A stretch of 64,000 bases of DNA from an uncultured Flaviramulus sp. (lineage in GTDB: Bacteria; Bacteroidota; Bacteroidia; Flavobacteriales; Flavobacteriaceae). The position numbers were made by a program, and so were the translations under genes. Location of the stretch: NCBI GenBank assembly GCA_947495125.1, contig CANLXL010000008.1, positions 62,001 to 126,000 on the forward strand, read 5' to 3'. Below are positions 1 through 9,900 of the stretch, in pieces; positions within the stretch are counted from its first letter, which is position 1, and every line of letters starts with the position of its first letter. The notes beneath the pieces are model-generated. The model saw nothing but the letters and a program-made list of their open reading frames with translations, ran no database searches and was not told the origin of the DNA.

Positions 1-598
1 GTACACGTGCAAAGCTAGCATCATTTAAGGCCTCTTCAAAATATTTAAGTGTTTTGCTTACTAATTTCTTTTTATTATTGTTGAGGTAGATTTCGGTATA
101 ATTATCGTCAGCTTTACAATATAAAATATCGGCAGTATTGAGAACTTCAAACCCGTTCTGTTGTGGGATGGTTATTTTTCCGTTTACGGTATTGGTTTTC
201 GGAATTAAGACTTCATCCTGAAGCGCATTTTCCTTGGTTTTAATCTCACTAACATAATCCACCGCTTTTATGAGTTCGTCTATGGAAATGGGTTTCATCA
301 AATAATACGATGCATGTGCATTTAAGGCCTCGATAGCATAATGATTATAAGCCGTAACGAATACGGTCTCGAAATTGATATCACCGACTTTATCAAGCAG
401 ATCAAAGGCATTTCCATAGGGCATTTCTACATCAAGAAATACCAAATCTAAGTGGTTATTTCGTATTAATACCAAAGCCTCTTCAATATTCGATGCCTCG
501 CCCAAAACAGTAACATTTGGACAATATTTACTCAAGTAGTTTTTAAGAATTTGTCTACTTGTTTCTTCATCTTCTACAATGATTGCCGTTAGTTTCAT
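1..598 (-). CDS. LytTR-family response regulator (partial, runs off the left edge)
   Basis: Reverse-strand translation from ATG at 596-598: MKLTAIIVEDEETSRQILKNYLSKYCPNV...LDLVFLDVEMPYGNAFDLL...VFVTAYNHYAIEALNAHASYYLMKPIS... is a receiver domain, followed by a LytTR-like start (ITIPQQNGFEVLNTADILYCKADDNYTEIYL). Confidence 0.9.
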   Translation of the reverse strand, partial: MKLTAIIVEDEETSRQILKNYLSKYCPNVTVLGEASNIEEALVLIRNNHLDLVFLDVEMPYGNAFDLLDKVGDINFETVFVTAYNHYAIEALNAHASYYLMKPISIDELIKAVDYVSEIKTKENALQDEVLIPKTNTVNGKITIPQQNGFEVLNTADILYCKADDNYTEIYLNNNKKKLVSKTLKYFEEALNDASFARV

Positions 599-1477
599 TT
601 AGTCATCTAAGTTTTTAATAATGTTCTTGAATACATTTAATTTATCTAAAATCAATAAAACAAAATAAACGAAACCTGTAATAAAAAATAAGATTAACAT
701 GAGTTGCAAATACGTTGAAATCGTCCATTCTAAAGCTACTTTTATCCGATGCATTAAACTTATTTTATTTTCCAGACCTTCGATTAGGGAGAACTTAATG
801 GTGCAAAATTCGTTTTCCTCATCGTAATTCCCTAATTGAACACCTAAACCCTGAAGCTCTTCTTCAATGCTTAATATTCGATTCTCTAAATCAATATATT
901 CTTCAATTTTACCGCCTTTAGATTTTAATTCGATCAGCGATGTTCTAATTTTTAACAGTGACTCTTTTTTAGCATTGAGTTGTTTGTATTCATTGGTTTT
1001 GTCTTTTTTTGTAATTTCCTTGGATTGAACCTTTCCTATTTTTGAAAGTACATTATATAAGGAATCAAATTTTTCCGGTTGTACCCCTATTAATAATTGT
1101 AGTTTTCTATATCCATTGTTGCCACTATTTTGTTCAAACTGAATAATAGCGCCATGTGTCTTGATTTCTTTGTCTAAAGATTTCTTTTCTCTCTCGAATT
1201 CCGAAGACTTAGTATTTACGGTAGCAATCTTTTCATATTTTTGATCCACATCTATAACGGCAGGCGCGTTGTTCGAGACCGTGTTAATTTTGTACTTTTT
1301 TGAAGCATAATTGACCCGGCTACTCGAAATTTCCTGAAAAAATAAATCGCTTTGGGCAATATTAGCATTCGTGTATTCTGAATAGCCATAAAAAAGTCTA
1401 AACATGAAAAGAATTATAAATAACAAGATTAAATAAATAATCCCCCTTTTTAGCTTTTTTTTGATTGATTGTTTCAT
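599..1477 (-). CDS. DUF4349-like membrane protein
   Basis: ORF with N-terminal TM, coiled-coil middle (EYKQLNAKKESLLKIRTSLIELKSKGGKIEEYIDLENRILSIEEELQGLGVQL) and C-terminal TM, as in DUF4349 proteins. Confidence 0.75.
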   Translation of the reverse strand: MKQSIKKKLKRGIIYLILLFIILFMFRLFYGYSEYTNANIAQSDLFFQEISSSRVNYASKKYKINTVSNNAPAVIDVDQKYEKIATVNTKSSEFEREKKSLDKEIKTHGAIIQFEQNSGNNGYRKLQLLIGVQPEKFDSLYNVLSKIGKVQSKEITKKDKTNEYKQLNAKKESLLKIRTSLIELKSKGGKIEEYIDLENRILSIEEELQGLGVQLGNYDEENEFCTIKFSLIEGLENKISLMHRIKVALEWTISTYLQLMLILFFITGFVYFVLLILDKLNVFKNIIKNLDD

Positions 1478-1480
1478 CTT

Positions 1481-3670
1481 TTAATCCTTTTTAAGGGTTA
1501 CAACAACTTTTGTTCCGACGTCACAATTATCATCGGGATCTGTGTTTTTAAAATCTTCGATATATACATCGACCTTATCTTTATACATCGCATTTAAAAT
1601 AGATACACGCTTTTTAATATTACCCATCCCTTTGGAGTTCTGCTTTTGCTGATGTTCTGTTTTTAATGCCTTTGATTTTTTCCTGCCAATACCATCATCA
1701 GTAATGGTGATGCTAATTTCATCGACTTCATTTTGGGCGATGGCAACTTCTAAAGATCCCTTTGTTTTTTTGTAGCGTAAACCATGCCAAACAGCATTTT
1801 CAATATAGGGTTGCAACAGCATTGGTGGAATTACAAAGTCATTAATAGGGATGGCCTCATCAACGGTGATACTATAATCAAATTTGTCCTGAAACCTAAA
1901 ATGTTCTAGTTTGGTATACAACTGTAATAACTCAATTTCCTTTTCTAACGGAATAAAATCCTCTTCACTATTTTCTAATACAGCACGCATGAGTAATGAA
2001 AAGTCGCTAAGGTACTTATTCGCGGTGCGCTCGTCGTTTGAAGCTATAAAGCTATTAACAGAATTTAAAGCATTAAAAATAAAATGTGGATTCATTTGGC
2101 TTCGTAATGTTTTTAAAGCCAATAAGTTGTTTGCTAAACGTTGTTGTTTGATATACTTGTACATAAAAAACGCCATAATCAATAAGAGTAATACACCGCC
2201 AATAAGTGAATAAATAATAAGCTTTTGTATACGCGCTTGTTCAATATTAAGTTGGTATTTACTTTCAGACAAGGCTCTGTCACTCTCTAAGCTTAAAATT
2301 CTATTTTGCTTATTTATAATGTCTTTGCTAAATCGTGCGGCTTGCGATATTTCTTGTTCTTTTTTAATGTAGAGTTCATCGACTAATCTTTCAAAAGTTT
2401 TAATGGTTGAAATGGCTTTATCGGGTTCTCCGGCATTATTATAGACTTCAGAGAGCTTTCTGGTCGCATCTTTTTGAACGACTAGATCGTTGCTACTATT
2501 GGCCTTATCAATACTCTTTTCTAAATAGGTGATAGCACTATCATAATCTTTTTGCAGGGCATAGGCATTGCCAATTTTATAGTTCTGTCGCTGTGGTGTT
2601 AAGTCACTTTCATTATCAAAGACCGAATCGTTTTCTATAGAACTGATATCATCAAGAGCTGCTTTTCTTAACGCTATTTCATCAGTATAGGCATTGATGT
2701 CGTTTTGAAAATCGGCAAATTTGATCTTTTCTTCAAGGCTTCTTCTTTTGTTTTGAGTACTGGCAAGTTTTAAAGATTGGTTAAAATAACCCTCTGCTAC
2801 TTGTTGTTCACCCTTTGCATTATAAACCTGGGCTATTTTAGAATTTAAATCGGTAACCTTTGGCGCAATGAGGTGTTTTTCCGCAAGCGTTAATCCTTGT
2901 TTATAGAAATCGATGGAAGTATCATATGCTTTGGTTAACAGGTAGACATCCCCAAGCCCTTCATATAGGGTTACCAACTCCCAATTCGATAATTCGTTTT
3001 TGTTAAGAGCATTATACGTTTCAATGCTTTCCTGATAATTTTTGTTGAGTTTATAAGCTTCGGCGAGTTTTATTTTAACCCCGTTATTTTCAATATTCTG
3101 AAGACTAATCCTATAGTTTGAAACGGCCAGATCAAACTGTTTCCAATGCATGTAAATATCTGCTAAGACCTCATAGACTTCACCATTTTCTTTGGTAGAT
3201 TTACTTTCTGAAAGAGCTTCCGCGGCAAATTGAATGCTTTTTTTGGCATCTGCTTTTAAATAAGTCTCTGCTGAATCTATAAGTGAATTAAACATTCCAA
3301 TACCAGATCTCGAAAATTTTTTTTTCAATATGGAGGTATTATTGTCTATAGGTTCGACCTTAACTTTAATACGATCGTTACTTTCAATGGTATGATAAAC
3401 CGTCTCAAAATCCTTATGTCTAATAATGAGTTCATCCCCTTTTCTAACTTCAATTCTAAACTCTCCAAAATTATTAGTAGTGGTATAGGCACCGCCACTG
3501 ACTTCAATGTTGACGTTGGGAATAGGGTCGTAAGTATCACTTTCAATGACCGAACCTCTTATCGTAAATCGAGCTTCTTCCTTTTTAAGGAAATCATGGT
3601 CCTGTGCCACTAAAAAGCTCACATTAAGAATAAAGCATAAAAGGCTCAAATATTTAGTTAATAAGGTCAT
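1481..3670 (-). CDS. LytS-type sensor histidine kinase with N-terminal carboxypeptidase-regulatory-like domain and TPR repeats
   Basis: Signal peptide, CarboxypepD_reg-like segment, TPR-like repeats, TM, then LRSQMNPHFIFNALNSVNSFI (His_kinase family) and ITDDGIGRKKS ATPase motif. Confidence 0.9.
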   Translation of the reverse strand: MTLLTKYLSLLCFILNVSFLVAQDHDFLKKEEARFTIRGSVIESDTYDPIPNVNIEVSGGAYTTTNNFGEFRIEVRKGDELIIRHKDFETVYHTIESNDRIKVKVEPIDNNTSILKKKFSRSGIGMFNSLIDSAETYLKADAKKSIQFAAEALSESKSTKENGEVYEVLADIYMHWKQFDLAVSNYRISLQNIENNGVKIKLAEAYKLNKNYQESIETYNALNKNELSNWELVTLYEGLGDVYLLTKAYDTSIDFYKQGLTLAEKHLIAPKVTDLNSKIAQVYNAKGEQQVAEGYFNQSLKLASTQNKRRSLEEKIKFADFQNDINAYTDEIALRKAALDDISSIENDSVFDNESDLTPQRQNYKIGNAYALQKDYDSAITYLEKSIDKANSSNDLVVQKDATRKLSEVYNNAGEPDKAISTIKTFERLVDELYIKKEQEISQAARFSKDIINKQNRILSLESDRALSESKYQLNIEQARIQKLIIYSLIGGVLLLLIMAFFMYKYIKQQRLANNLLALKTLRSQMNPHFIFNALNSVNSFIASNDERTANKYLSDFSLLMRAVLENSEEDFIPLEKEIELLQLYTKLEHFRFQDKFDYSITVDEAIPINDFVIPPMLLQPYIENAVWHGLRYKKTKGSLEVAIAQNEVDEISITITDDGIGRKKSKALKTEHQQKQNSKGMGNIKKRVSILNAMYKDKVDVYIEDFKNTDPDDNCDVGTKVVVTLKKD

Positions 3671-3882
3671 CTATTATTTAATATGAGATAAACTTACGCA
3701 CTTTCGCTGGTATATTAAAATGGAGATTTTATAATATCGGCGTTTTTTAAGACTAAATAGAGGGCTTTACACATTGAAACGTCACTTTCACGTATTCAGG
3801 TCGTCACTTCGCTCATTCTGCTTTTTTAAATCGGAACGTTGGATTTAGATTTACGGTGTTAATCAAAAAATCGAGTGGTATT

Positions 3883-4602
3883 ATGAACATTAGAAACCTC
3901 ACCTTAGTGACGCTTTTTTCGGTGGCTCTTTCGTTTTCTCAAAATGGAGAAAAGAATTTTATAGATCAACCTTACATTGAAGTTACAGGCCAAATTGAAA
4001 CCGAAGTGACCCCAAATGAAATCTATCTTAACATTGTTTTGAATGAAAATGATAAAAAAGGAAAGATAAGTATTGAACAACAGGAAAATCAAATCATTGC
4101 CGTATTGAAATCACTTCAGATAGATTTAGATAAAAATTTTTCCGTTTTAGATTTTGATGGCTATTACAAAAGGAAGTTTTTAGCAAATGATGAAGTAACA
4201 AAGAAGAAACGTTATGAGTTAATTGTTAATGATGGAGAAACTTTGGGTAAAGTATATTATGCTTTAGACAACATCGATGTTTCAAATGTTTCGATAGTTA
4301 AAACAAGCCACTCCGATATTGAAAAAATTAGAAGAGAAACCAAACTGAAGGCACTTAAAGCAGCTAAAGAAAAAGCGCATGATTATGCATCTGCAATTAA
4401 TCAAACCATTGGGAAAGCCCTGTTCATTCAAGAAATTAGAAATCTCCCGAATAATAGATTGTATGGAAATCATCTTAATGTTTTAAACGAAGTGGTGGTT
4501 ACCGGGTATGGCGCACGATCAAAAGAAGAAAAAATTCAAGGCTTAAATGTTAAGGCAATTATTATAGCTGAAACCGTTCAAGCCAAGTTCTCATTAAATT
4601 AA
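3883..4602 (+). CDS. SIMPL domain (DUF541)-like exported protein
   Basis: MNIRNLTLVTLFSVALSFSQ signal peptide; IEVTGQIETEVTPNEIYLNIVLNE typical of SIMPL. ATG at 3883 preferred over the GTG at 3856 used by the ORF track. Confidence 0.75.
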   Translation: MNIRNLTLVTLFSVALSFSQNGEKNFIDQPYIEVTGQIETEVTPNEIYLNIVLNENDKKGKISIEQQENQIIAVLKSLQIDLDKNFSVLDFDGYYKRKFLANDEVTKKKRYELIVNDGETLGKVYYALDNIDVSNVSIVKTSHSDIEKIRRETKLKALKAAKEKAHDYASAINQTIGKALFIQEIRNLPNNRLYGNHLNVLNEVVVTGYGARSKEEKIQGLNVKAIIIAETVQAKFSLN

Positions 4603-4705
4603 TATAACAAAAACATTTTAAAATGATCCGGAGTAAATCGGGATTCAACGTTAACTGCTGAAGAACGATTTACATTTAATAGAAAAAACAATAAAATTTA
4701 AACAC

Positions 4706-5863
4706 ATGAAAACACAATTTAAAAAACTCCTTTTTTGCATGGTGCTCATCAGCTTTACAGCATGCAATGCCAATAATAAAAAGCAAGATGCTAATTATGC
4801 CGAAGCGCAAATTGCCCTGCATAATCCGGATAAACAATATATTAAAGTAGCACTGTTACTGGATACCAGTAATAGTATGGATGGGCTAATAGACCAGGCA
4901 AAAGCACAGCTTTGGGATTTGGTAAACGAGCTGTCCTACGCAAAGTGTGGTACACAGAAACCCAATTTGCAAATTGCTTTATACGAATACGGGAATGATA
5001 GATTAAATGGGGATGAAGGTTATATTCGCCAGGTATTAACATTTAGTGAAGACCTTGATGAAATTTCTAAAGAGCTATTTTCTTTAACGACCAATGGTGG
5101 TGAGGAGTATTGCGGACAAGTGATTCAAACATCATTAAATCAATTACGGTGGGGGAAGAATCCCGATGATTTGAAGCTGATTTTTATTGCAGGAAATGAA
5201 CCTTTCACACAGGGCAAAGTCAATTATAAAGATGCTTCGGCAAATGCGAATGAAAAAGATGTAACTGTCAATACGATTTTTTGTGGCGATTACAAGCAAG
5301 GCATTTCGACCTCATGGAAAGACGGTGCGCGTTTAACGAATGGCGATTATATGGCAATTAACCAAAATAGAGCAACGGTTCATATCGCCTCTCCTTATGA
5401 TGATGATATTTTAATCCTAAACCAAAGACTTAATAAAACCTATATCGCCTATGGCCATATTGGGAAGCAGAAAATGGACTTGCAAGCTGAACAGGATGCG
5501 AACGCCGGTGTTTATAGTAAAGCCAATGCGGTTAAGAGAACAGTGAGTAAAAGTTCACATTTATACAAAAACAAAACATGGGATCTGGTTGATGCTGAAG
5601 ATGATAAAGCCTTTCGATATGAAGATTTAAAAGAGGATCAATTACCAGGGACTCTAAAAGGAAAAACCACTTCAGAAATAAAAAAATACGTAGCTGGGAA
5701 AAGGGCAGAAAGAGAAGCCATTCAAAAGAAAATACAGGAACTAAACAGTAAACGAAAACTCTATATATCCGAACATACCAAGGAAGATGCTAATGGCTTG
5801 GAAAATGCCATGACCAAGGCCATTAAAGAGCAAGCTAAAAAGAAAAAATATACTTGGAATTAA
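4706..5863 (+). CDS. VWA domain-containing lipoprotein
   Basis: Lipobox-like SFTAC; VALLLDTSNSMDGLIDQAK MIDAS motif. Confidence 0.8.
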   Translation: MKTQFKKLLFCMVLISFTACNANNKKQDANYAEAQIALHNPDKQYIKVALLLDTSNSMDGLIDQAKAQLWDLVNELSYAKCGTQKPNLQIALYEYGNDRLNGDEGYIRQVLTFSEDLDEISKELFSLTTNGGEEYCGQVIQTSLNQLRWGKNPDDLKLIFIAGNEPFTQGKVNYKDASANANEKDVTVNTIFCGDYKQGISTSWKDGARLTNGDYMAINQNRATVHIASPYDDDILILNQRLNKTYIAYGHIGKQKMDLQAEQDANAGVYSKANAVKRTVSKSSHLYKNKTWDLVDAEDDKAFRYEDLKEDQLPGTLKGKTTSEIKKYVAGKRAEREAIQKKIQELNSKRKLYISEHTKEDANGLENAMTKAIKEQAKKKKYTWN

Positions 5864-5892
5864 AAAGGTTTTGCAAATAAATTGGCCTTTTG

Positions 5893-5929
5893 AGTGCAGT
5901 CGGGCAATGTGAAAACTCTCGACTGCACT
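5893..5929. terminator. Inverted repeat AGTGCAGTCG...CGACTGCACT between convergent genes
   Basis: Perfect 10-bp arms at 5893-5902 and 5920-5929, between the VWA gene (+) and the SprF-like gene (-). Confidence 0.4.
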
Positions 5930-5974
5930 TCAACTTCGTTGCGCACAACACCCGAAATAACCTATATAGGCTCT

Positions 5975-6985
5975 CTAATTAACCGCAGGACATTTACATT
6001 CGTATTTCTTACGTCTACAGTTAAAGTTATATCCAAGGGTAAACTGGTGAAAACCACCATTGGTGAATACTAAGGAGTTGGTTTGGTAGGTATAGGTGTA
6101 GGCAAACATAAAATCATTATAGTTAACTCCAAGAATCGGTGTGATTTGCTGTAGTTTTTGGCTGCTAACAGCTCCCGAACTGGTTAAGAATTCGGCACCA
6201 TCTAAGCTCGTTCTATAGGATAAGCCTCCCCATAGTGTGCCAAATTCCATGTCTTTATAAACTTTCCCGTTGATATCTATGGAAGATTCCTTAGTACCGT
6301 CCTTATATTGAAACATTAATGAGGGTTCGTAACTCCATTCGCTACCTAGTTTACCAAAAACACCACCAGCCGATATTAAGTAACGCCTTAGATTGCTCGT
6401 GATTATCAAGTTGTCATTAACACCAGAATTCTCAAGCACGTTTTTAACCGTAGCGTGCGCATAGTAGTCCAAATAATGATAAGAAAAGCCGAAATCGATG
6501 TTAAAATTGGTTTCATTTTCCACAATGTATCCCTCATTGAAAAGCGGATCGAACCCTTCATTAAAAAACGAAGTTGCATCCAGCTTGTACTGAATAAAGC
6601 CGGCACTTAAACCAAAAGACAACATGTTTAAATCAATTTCATTCCGGGAAAACATCAGATGATGTGCATAGGTAAGGTAAGCTCCGGTTTGTGAATGATA
6701 TCCATTTTCATCGGAATATAAAATACCTCCAACGGCCGATTGAGATTCACCAATTCTACCGTTCATACTTAGGGTTAACAGTTTAGGAGCATCTTCATGC
6801 CCAAACCATTGTTGTCGGCCTGTCATCCTTATCTTAGAGCAGTTGGCCACTCCCGCCATGGAGGGATGAATTAAATAGTAATTATCGGTCAAATAATCCG
6901 TATATATAGGCAGTCCTTCCTGCGATGAAACTAGTTGTGTTAACAGCACTCCTGCAACTACCATTAAAATATTTTTTAATTTCAT
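5975..6985 (-). CDS. PorP/SprF family type IX secretion system membrane protein
   Basis: GLPIYTDYLTDNYYLIHPSMAGVANCSKIRMTGRQQWFG is the PorP/SprF N-terminal signature. Confidence 0.92.
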   Translation of the reverse strand: MKLKNILMVVAGVLLTQLVSSQEGLPIYTDYLTDNYYLIHPSMAGVANCSKIRMTGRQQWFGHEDAPKLLTLSMNGRIGESQSAVGGILYSDENGYHSQTGAYLTYAHHLMFSRNEIDLNMLSFGLSAGFIQYKLDATSFFNEGFDPLFNEGYIVENETNFNIDFGFSYHYLDYYAHATVKNVLENSGVNDNLIITSNLRRYLISAGGVFGKLGSEWSYEPSLMFQYKDGTKESSIDINGKVYKDMEFGTLWGGLSYRTSLDGAEFLTSSGAVSSQKLQQITPILGVNYNDFMFAYTYTYQTNSLVFTNGGFHQFTLGYNFNCRRKKYECKCPAVN

Positions 6986-6994
6986 ATTAAAATT

Positions 6995-9900
6995 TTATCT
7001 CTTTAAAGAAAAATGCGATCTAAACTCCCTTTCTGTATCATCACCGGGCTCGTTATACTTTACAACGAACCAGTAATCTCCGGTTGGAAATTTATATCCG
7101 TTAAAGGTGCCATCCCATCCAATTTGTCTTGGGCTTAACTGCTTTAACAATTTTCCATATCTGTCAAATATATAAATTTCTGCATTAGGCTGATTCGCTA
7201 TCCCTTTAATATTCCATGTATCATGAACACCATCGTCATTGGGCGTAAAATATTTAGGATAATCGATGACAATCTGAATTTCAGAAATTTCGTTACAATT
7301 TAGCAAATCGCGCACATATACCGTATGTTCTCCGCCAGTTAATCGTTCAAATACATTTGAGCTCTGCCACGAACCAGAATCTAACCGATATTCGTAGTCG
7401 CCAACACCTATAACTGTAACTTCTATTCTATTATTGTCTGAAAACGCGGTAGATAATAATTCTACCGAGATACTTTCCGGAGGATATGACCCTAGAACCA
7501 CCGTACTTGCAGGAATTCTACAGCCCGTTGCGATATTAGTTGCAAAAACGGTATAATTCCCAACCGTTTCAGGAACATATTGCGAGCCTGTGGCCCCAAT
7601 GATTGCTGTGCCCGTAGGATCTGCATTCACTTCGGCTTCTGTACCTCGGTACCATTGGAAGGTGTATTCCGAGGTGTTTAATTGCGTATCTATCGGTGGA
7701 AGACTTAAAAATGGCAAGTTTACAGGATTAATAATTTCATCATTACGGTTTAAGCAAATAACATATTCATCTTCTATAGCGATCTCAGGTACCGGATTAA
7801 CAATTAAGTTTAGCGGTACGACAATAAAACATTCATTCGCAATAGGGCGTACACGCACATAAATAGTTTGGTTCTTTTCTATTGTGTTTTCAAAATTGCC
7901 GGGGGTATCAATAGAGCTGCTATTTCCGGCAATCGCATCAGCTTGATTTTCATAATAGGTAAATGGTGCAAAATCTGCCGGATCCAACCCATTCAAAATT
8001 TCAGTTTCTCGAAGTGTAACATCAAAAAAATCAATACCATTATTGTCAATTTCGCACTCTTCTATGGGTTGAGGGGCTTTATTTATATTAGCGTATATAA
8101 TGGTTTTCAAAGATAATGTCGTCGTACTTGTACAGGTGTTTGTACCGGTGGCCAAGACTATAATATCGCGGTCTAATTGATTATTGATGTATGTTTCAGG
8201 TGTTGGAATAGGTGTGTTATTTGTAACATCCAATGGGGTTTCAAAATATGTTAAAAGAATGGACGAATCCCCATTTGTTATTTGATTTTCTCTAACCGTT
8301 AAATCATATGTTGTATCAGTCTGATCGTTACAAATACGAATATCGTCTGGTGCTGTAAGCACAGGGTTTGGGTTTACCACCAGGTTGAACGACATATCCG
8401 TATTAACACATTCTCCTCCATCCAAAATGCCATTGCCATTATCATCAAACTGAGCACGCACATAAATGGTCTTAGAACCGCTTAAATACCCGGTAGGGGT
8501 AGGGATTTCTATGTTATCTATGGCATCTTGTTCGCTTAAATGGTAACTGACTATAATCGGTCTGGTTTGCCCACCTCTGACCTCATTATCTTTGGAGGTC
8601 AAGTTAAACGTAGTTTCATTAGAATCACTACATAATACATAAGGCTGAATGGTATTTACTTCAGGTAAGGGGTCTACCGTTAACGTAATATGGTTTCCTA
8701 AGCCTAAACAGGCGTTGACGACATTGCTATCTACGCGTACGTATATCTGCTGAACTTTTGGAGAGGTGTCGTTTCTATGATCACTAATGTCCGGAATGGC
8801 ATTAGTTTCTGCCAAAGCATCAGCTTCATTGGTATAAAAGGTAACGGTTAAGTTTATGCCGCTGCCGGGAAATTCGTCTTTTATTAATTGCTCAGCATCA
8901 CTGAAATCAAAAGATGCTATACCATTGGTATTCTTGTTGTCTACGAGTTTATCATCACAAACTTCATAAGACAAATTAAAAGCAGTAGGTATTTGTGTAG
9001 CACTAACAACTAAATCTATTTGCGCCGTTCGATGACACCCTTTGGTGGTTTCTATTCTCGCATAGACCACATCATTTAACGGGGTTGGGTTTGGATATGC
9101 GGTAAAATTAGGTATTTGATCACTGGCTAAACCTGTGTTGGCTTGGGCATCGGTCAAATAATAGGTGAATGTTTCATTAATATGATCTGTCGAGATTAAT
9201 TGATTTGCTTCGGTTAAGTTAAATAGAGATTGGCCGTCAGTATCATTATCACATTGTGTTAACTCTACAATGGAATTTATAACGGGTAAAGGATTAACCA
9301 CCAAATTAAATGATGTGGTTGCATAACAGCTTGTGTTTGCCCTGGTTTCAATTCTGGCAAAGATAGGCTGAGGATTTGGAGTGTTTGGTATTGGTGCTAT
9401 TACTTCAGTTCCTGCAACCCCGGCTTCTGCTTCGGGTTGAGAAGCGTAAAACTTCACTTCGAAATCGGCCGCCGACTGCATTCCTAAAACCTCGTTTATT
9501 TTGGTTGATAAATCAAAGGTCACAGAACCATTAGTATCATCTCCATCATTGCTGTCATCGCAAAGTTCAAAGTCTATAGGGGTGTTTGCTATAGGTAGCT
9601 TATTTACGGTAATATCAAAACTAGCCACTTCAAAACAGGTTTGGGTCGCATCAGCGATTCGAACCCAAATGGTTTCAGTCTGTAGGGTATTGCTATAAGC
9701 ATTAGGTGTTCGAATAGGGTCTAAATTAGATTCTGCATCCGTTTGGCTGGTATGAAAAGTAACAGGAAAATCGGAAGCTGCTTGAGTTCCTAAGACCAAA
9801 CTTTCATTTCCTGAAAAATCGAATATCTCGGTGAGATCGTTATCAGTTTCACATAATACAATATTTTCAGGAGATGAAGAAATTATGGGGTTCGTTGTGA

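Noticed and set aside
1911-2213. 100-aa + strand ORF
   Set aside because: Antisense to the histidine kinase ATPase/His-kinase region, no supporting motif.
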